From Clostridium sp. HBUAS56010 (GTDB lineage Bacteria; Bacillota; Clostridia; Lachnospirales; Lachnospiraceae), in NCBI RefSeq assembly GCF_007115105.1, contig NZ_SULJ01000002.1, forward strand, positions 1-64,000: a DNA stretch of 64,000 nt. Direction: 5' to 3'. Within the stretch, counting starts at the first letter, position 1. Each line of letters begins with the position of its first letter. The position numbers and the translations under genes are program-made. Below, one piece after another: positions 63,852 through 64,000 of the stretch. Under the pieces are notes generated by a model. It saw only the letters and a list, made by a program, of their open reading frames with translations. It was not told where the DNA came from and ran no database searches.

Positions 63852-64000
63852 CTACACAATTCCCCGTCCTCTAACTTTATAGCTTGCCCTGTTACAAATC
63901 AATACCAGGACACAACCAACCAGTGAGGAAACCAAACCAACCGCTGTTGTATAGCCGTAATCAGGAAGTGCTCCGGAATTAAATGTCTGTGTGTAAATAT
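63852..64000 (-). CDS. Carbohydrate ABC transporter permease, LplB type (partial, C-terminus)
   Basis: Cut by the window end; only the last 49 residues are seen, IYTQTFNSGALPDYGYTTAV then a membrane helix and KVRGRGIV before TAG at 63852-63854. This tail is typical of LplB/YteP permeases, the partner of LplC. The stop is 15 bases before the lplC-like start. Confidence 0.85.
   Translation of the reverse strand, partial: IYTQTFNSGALPDYGYTTAVGLVSSLVGCVLVLICNRASYKVRGRGIV

Overview
The window looks like a chromosomal segment of an anaerobic, spore-forming, nitrogen-fixing member of the Firmicutes, probably Lachnospiraceae (Clostridium cluster XIVa, Lachnoclostridium/Lacrimispora-like). This is inferred from AT-leaning Gram-positive gene style with strong AGGAGG ribosome sites, spoIIIA genes, a clostridial nif operon (two PII genes between nifH and nifD, NifN-B fusion, split nifV, a 2Fe-2S ferredoxin of the C. 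pasteurianum type) and plant-polysaccharide genes. No rRNA, tRNA, CRISPR array or intact insertion sequence was seen, and no gene-free stretch exceeds about 300 bases.

Layout: 0.2-4.1 kb, flotillin preceded by spoIIIAA-AD (spoIIIAE-AH are not here). 4.2-13.5 kb, cell-wall and housekeeping genes: NlpC/P60 hydrolase, a tandem pair of M14-type deacylases of which one looks catalytically dead, pentapeptide protein, rlmH, esterase, acyltransferase-like membrane protein, orphan response regulator, ComEA and a small DMT exporter. 13.55-14.4 kb, promoter, TPP riboswitch and thiT. 14.4-19.3 kb, drug exporter, a glycosyltransferase-like/methyltransferase fusion, folD and a cyclodeaminase-like partner, then a RelA/SpoT remnant. 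19.5-25.8 kb, arginine genes (argC-GNAT-argJ-argB-argD, and divergent argG) around a dyad that looks like an arginine operator. 25.8-33.0 kb, GNAT, patatin, cell-wall amidase, mnmA, iscU and iscS, then a SpoVB-like flippase.

33.1-51.5 kb is the centrepiece, a molybdenum nitrogenase island. From right to left: an HTH/substrate-binding regulator diverging from modABC-mop, then nifH-nifI1-nifI2-nifD-nifK-nifE-nifN-B(-X)-fdx-nifV(omega)-nifV(alpha), and four unusual tail genes with overlapping or closely spaced ends: a divergent GroEL-family protein lacking the three catalytic aspartates, a PqqD-like protein, an AnfO-like protein and a repeat protein ending in a cysteine cluster. Molybdate import, cofactor synthesis (NifB/E/N/V), structural subunits, post-translational control by NifI proteins and a dedicated ferredoxin are thus collected in one block; the tail genes are good candidates for an undescribed assembly or stabilisation module.

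51.5-57.1 kb carries a BlaI-type repressor and two class B penicillin-binding proteins; similar TAC-N4-GTA dyads precede both units, and no BlaR1 sensor gene is seen. 57.2-64.0 kb has an ABC exporter followed upstream by a pectin/hemicellulose cluster: SGNH acetylesterase, two GH43 glycosidases (one with N-terminal ankyrin repeats) and sugar ABC permeases, the last cut by the window end.
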